From: JBFMFE01 sp040752295
GTDB taxonomy: Bacteria; UBP15; UBA6099; JBFMBQ01
Length of the DNA stretch: 6,976 nucleotides
Assembly: GCA_040752295.1 (NCBI GenBank)
Contig: JBFMFE010000100.1
Location: 1-6,976, forward strand
Reading direction: 5' to 3'
Shown in pieces: positions 5,036 to 6,976 of this stretch (position 1 is the first letter of the stretch; each line of letters opens with the position of its first letter). The notes beneath the pieces were generated by a model. That model saw nothing but the letters and a program-made list of their open reading frames with translations. It ran no database searches and was not told where the DNA came from. The position numbers were made by a program, and so were the translations under genes.

Positions 5036-6459
5036 TTATCCTTCGATGTACAGGACTTGTCTCGATCTCGCTCCTGTCGTTCACTCTTGTTTCCTTGCTT
5101 GTACCCTTTTCAGAAAAGAACGTTTCATGGTGGCTGAGCCGGAGCTATTCCCCAATTGATGTTTCCGTCTATTTCTGTAGATTCTTTCTGACGGCTTTTG
5201 TTTTGTTCATCGCGCCGTTCATTCCCGCCGTCGCCTTTTTCGGGATTTGCCTGTTTGCGGCGGCCAAGGTTTTCAGGACGAAAACGAACCCGGGGGAAAG
5301 CGCGGCGATTGCGTTCTCTGCATATATGCCTTTTCTGATCTTTTTCTGGGCGCCGGTCATTTCGTGGGTGATGCTGGCTGCGGCGATTATACTGGCGATC
5401 CGGAAGCTGACCGGAAAATATTCTCTGAGGACGTCGCTATGCGTGTACGCTCTCGGAATGCTTTTCTTTTTCTCGATGGCTGCCGCTGTTTGTCTTACGC
5501 TTTATTCAACCGCCGGATTTGAACTCGCGAAACCGGTGAGGCAGGGCGATTTATACCTTGTCGGTTACACAAAAGATGGGAAGTGCGGCGTTCACGGCAT
5601 AACGCGCGACTACGCAATCACGTATGACATTGCCCCTGATGAAATCCCTGAAATTTATCAGCCCGCCTCTTTTTATGAGACCCTGCCGGTGACGGAGGTC
5701 GTCTTCTTTTCATACATAAACCTTCAGGTGTTGAACGGGCGTCTGCTGCCGGTCGCTGAAATCACGGACACGGAGATTAAAGCGAGTTTCCCGCCCAGGA
5801 TGTCGGACACGGACAACCCGCCGGTTGAGCTTTACTACATCGGTTACATTTCAGGGAACGAAAAATGCGTGCTCTTCCTTCCTGTCTGGAAAGAGCAGCT
5901 TTTCTTCTATCACCACGGGGACATAACACCTGTCATGGTTTGTACGAAACACGGTAAGGCATCCAGGGTCGTCATGAGCGCCCGAAGCGAAAGCGTGAAC
6001 GGTCTTACCCTGCTCCGCAAGGGCATTTCAAACGTGAAACATGGTCTTCCGGGACACAAGTTCATTACACCGTTCGTTCACGGATTGCGTGTTTTTTATT
6101 CCGGGGAAGACAAAAGAGTTATGAAATACATCAATCCATTGGATTACGTGCATTCGGACCTCGAACTGCCGGCGAAAATACTCGTCGCGACCCCATGGCA
6201 CGTCTTCAAGCCTTATAACGGCAATGTTGACGCGGTCAGGGCTGAACCGGAATTGATCCCGTTGACCGAAGAAACTTTTTATGAACTAAAAAAAACCTAT
6301 CCGGCTTTGGGGATAGGTTACGACGTGACGGACCCGTTCACGGAACCCTATATTTACATAAACTATCCTTCCGTGAAACCCCTCTGGCCTGAAAAGGTGG
6401 AAAGATCATGGGCTGAGCGAAATGATTGCGTCTTCCTGTCCCCTCTGTGGAACGGGTAG
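5020..6459 (+). CDS. Multi-spanning membrane protein with large soluble C-terminal part, unknown function (479 aa)
   Basis: I do not recognise this protein. Hydrophobic segments lie at about residues 7-29, 54-82, 97-111, 113-127 and 142-163, giving roughly five membrane spans in the first 165 residues. About 315 mostly polar residues follow without a further span. The sequence around 94-163 (ESAAIAFSAYMPFLIFFWAPV) has a Yip1-like look, but that is a weak impression. The soluble part holds a short duplication: DLYLVGYTKDGKC (177-189) and ELYYIGYISGNEKC (270-283), suggesting repeated beta units. ATG 5020 is preferred over ATG 5029 because neither has a strong ribosome site and the first is closer to the purine-rich GAAGAAAAG. 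The gene diverges from the SGNH hydrolase across 439 bases, with no same-strand neighbour in view. A link to surface-polymer or envelope function is only guilt by association. Confidence 0.8.
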   Translation: MNNMKIILRCTGLVSISLLSFTLVSLLVPFSEKNVSWWLSRSYSPIDVSVYFCRFFLTAFVLFIAPFIPAVAFFGICLFAAAKVFRTKTNPGESAAIAFSAYMPFLIFFWAPVISWVMLAAAIILAIRKLTGKYSLRTSLCVYALGMLFFFSMAAAVCLTLYSTAGFELAKPVRQGDLYLVGYTKDGKCGVHGITRDYAITYDIAPDEIPEIYQPASFYETLPVTEVVFFSYINLQVLNGRLLPVAEITDTEIKASFPPRMSDTDNPPVELYYIGYISGNEKCVLFLPVWKEQLFFYHHGDITPVMVCTKHGKASRVVMSARSESVNGLTLLRKGISNVKHGLPGHKFITPFVHGLRVFYSGEDKRVMKYINPLDYVHSDLELPAKILVATPWHVFKPYNGNVDAVRAEPELIPLTEETFYELKKTYPALGIGYDVTDPFTEPYIYINYPSVKPLWPEKVERSWAERNDCVFLSPLWNG

Positions 6460-6567
6460 AGAATTACCCCCGCGGAAACAATGAACCCCCATTTATCAGA
6501 CCGGGTCCGCCGGTCATAAGGAACCTCTCGGAGCGAACCTCTGCGAATTCACTCCTGCACGTTAAAA

Positions 6568-6667
6568 GCAGATTTTTAAACTTACTTTGTCTTATTTTAA
6601 CGGATTATCCTGATCTTTCAACTTCACCTTGATTTTTCGACCGCGGATCGATACGGCTTCGCGGACG
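6568..6667 (+). repeat. Intact dispersed ~100-bp repeat (copy B) with conserved hairpin
   Basis: This is the uninterrupted counterpart of 1297-1312 plus 3129-3213, in the same orientation. It holds the single AAACTT target at 6578-6583. The hairpin is kept: CCGCGGA (6641-6647) pairs with TTCGCGG (6658-6664), a G-T pair replacing G-C of copy A, and the loop core is ATA instead of TTA. The first half is AT-rich with T-runs. No open frame runs through it. It may be a structured RNA element, a small non-autonomous element or an intergenic repeat family. Confidence 0.85.
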
Positions 6668-6734
6668 CCGGTTATGATTTTCTCCGAGGACTATGATAGT
6701 GAACTTTTGTACTTTTTGGTTCCCGCTCCATGGA

Positions 6735-6976
6735 GGAAGCTCTAAAGTAAAATGAATATATATATGTCCGCTGCAAATCCGATCATACGAAAAATCAATA
6801 TGCGCGAAGCGCCTTGGAGTGCGGGCGAGCGTGCGACGAATAAGGAGCACACGTCTGCGAGCGCCGTGCCTGCGCCGCCGGCCTGTCTGCCGTGCTCGGC
6901 ACAGGCAGGCGCGGCAGGCAGGCCCGCGAGAAGGTGAGCGGGCTGGAGTGCAAACACCGCCTTGTTTCCCGCGCTC
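6735..6976. other. Non-coding, GC-rich repetitive spacer at the right edge
   Basis: From 6460 to 6735 I see no gene, only a 6-bp hairpin (6499-6515, GACCGG/CCGGTC, no T-run) and repeat copy B. Composition turns sharply GC-rich at about 6790. The stretch contains GGAGTGC near 6816 and again at 6945, three GGCAGGC words between 6904 and 6923, and a strong palindrome at 6881-6906. Frames on both strands give low-complexity Ala/Gly/Arg/Pro-rich products without ribosome sites, so I call no gene. Confidence 0.5.
6881..6906. repeat. Bulged palindrome GCCTG-TC-TGCCG-TGCT-CGGCA-CAGGC
   Basis: The outer arms GCCTG/CAGGC and inner arms TGCCG/CGGCA give 10 base pairs with one 2-base bulge and a TGCT loop. 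No T-run follows. The arm words recur just downstream as GGCAGGC repeats. It resembles a REP-like intergenic palindrome, but only one copy is in the window. Confidence 0.5.

Noticed and set aside
6499..6515. Hairpin GACCGG-N5-CCGGTC downstream of the membrane-protein gene as a terminator
   Set aside because: Only 6 bp and followed by ATAAGG rather than a T-run, so it does not meet the criteria for an intrinsic terminator.
6742..6957. Short frames on both strands in the GC-rich right end
   Set aside because: Low-complexity products, overlapping on opposite strands, no ribosome sites, and the palindrome lies in the middle of them.
1..6976. CRISPR array, tRNA, rRNA or known riboswitch
   Set aside because: No regularly spaced short repeats, no cloverleaf with a recognisable T-loop (GTTCRA), and no rRNA or riboswitch core sequence was seen by eye. 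A covariance-model scan was not possible.

Overview
This is a bacterial chromosomal window, probably from an uncultured or poorly sampled lineage. Base composition is mosaic. The left 3.1 kb (a radical SAM gene and an insertion sequence) is GC-rich with GC-rich third codon positions. The middle (about 3.2-6.6 kb) is clearly more AT-rich. The last ~190 bases are GC-rich and repetitive. I see no rRNA, tRNA or CRISPR array, and I cannot name the organism.

Layout. (1) 1-1179, minus strand: the first 393 codons of a KamA-type (lysine 2,3-aminomutase-like) radical SAM protein, cut by the left window edge. (2) 1313-3122: a complete IS1182-type insertion sequence of 1810 bp. It has a full-length transposase on the minus strand, an intrinsic terminator just after the transposase stop, 16-bp imperfect terminal inverted repeats and a perfect 6-bp target duplication (AAACTT). 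(3) 3303-4580, minus strand: a membrane-anchored SGNH/GDSL-type hydrolase. (4) 4581-5019: a divergent intergenic region with an extended -10 promoter, a dyad at its predicted transcription start, a 13-bp inverted repeat pair, a possible decayed reading frame and a sigma70-like promoter for the next gene. (5) 5020-6459, plus strand: an unrecognised multi-spanning membrane protein with a large soluble C-terminal part that contains a short internal duplication. (6) 6460-6976: non-coding, with the intact copy of a ~100-bp dispersed repeat and a GC-rich palindromic spacer.

The best-supported structural result is that the IS sits inside one copy of the ~100-bp repeat. The second copy, at 6568-6667, is uninterrupted and acts as an empty-site reference, which fixes the IS ends and the target duplication to the base. 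The repeat carries a hairpin whose arms are kept in both copies with a G-C to G-T change. The two copies are direct repeats flanking the SGNH hydrolase and the membrane-protein gene. That stretch could be an accessory cassette, but no joint function for the two genes can be shown. I found no convincing new multi-gene system in the window.
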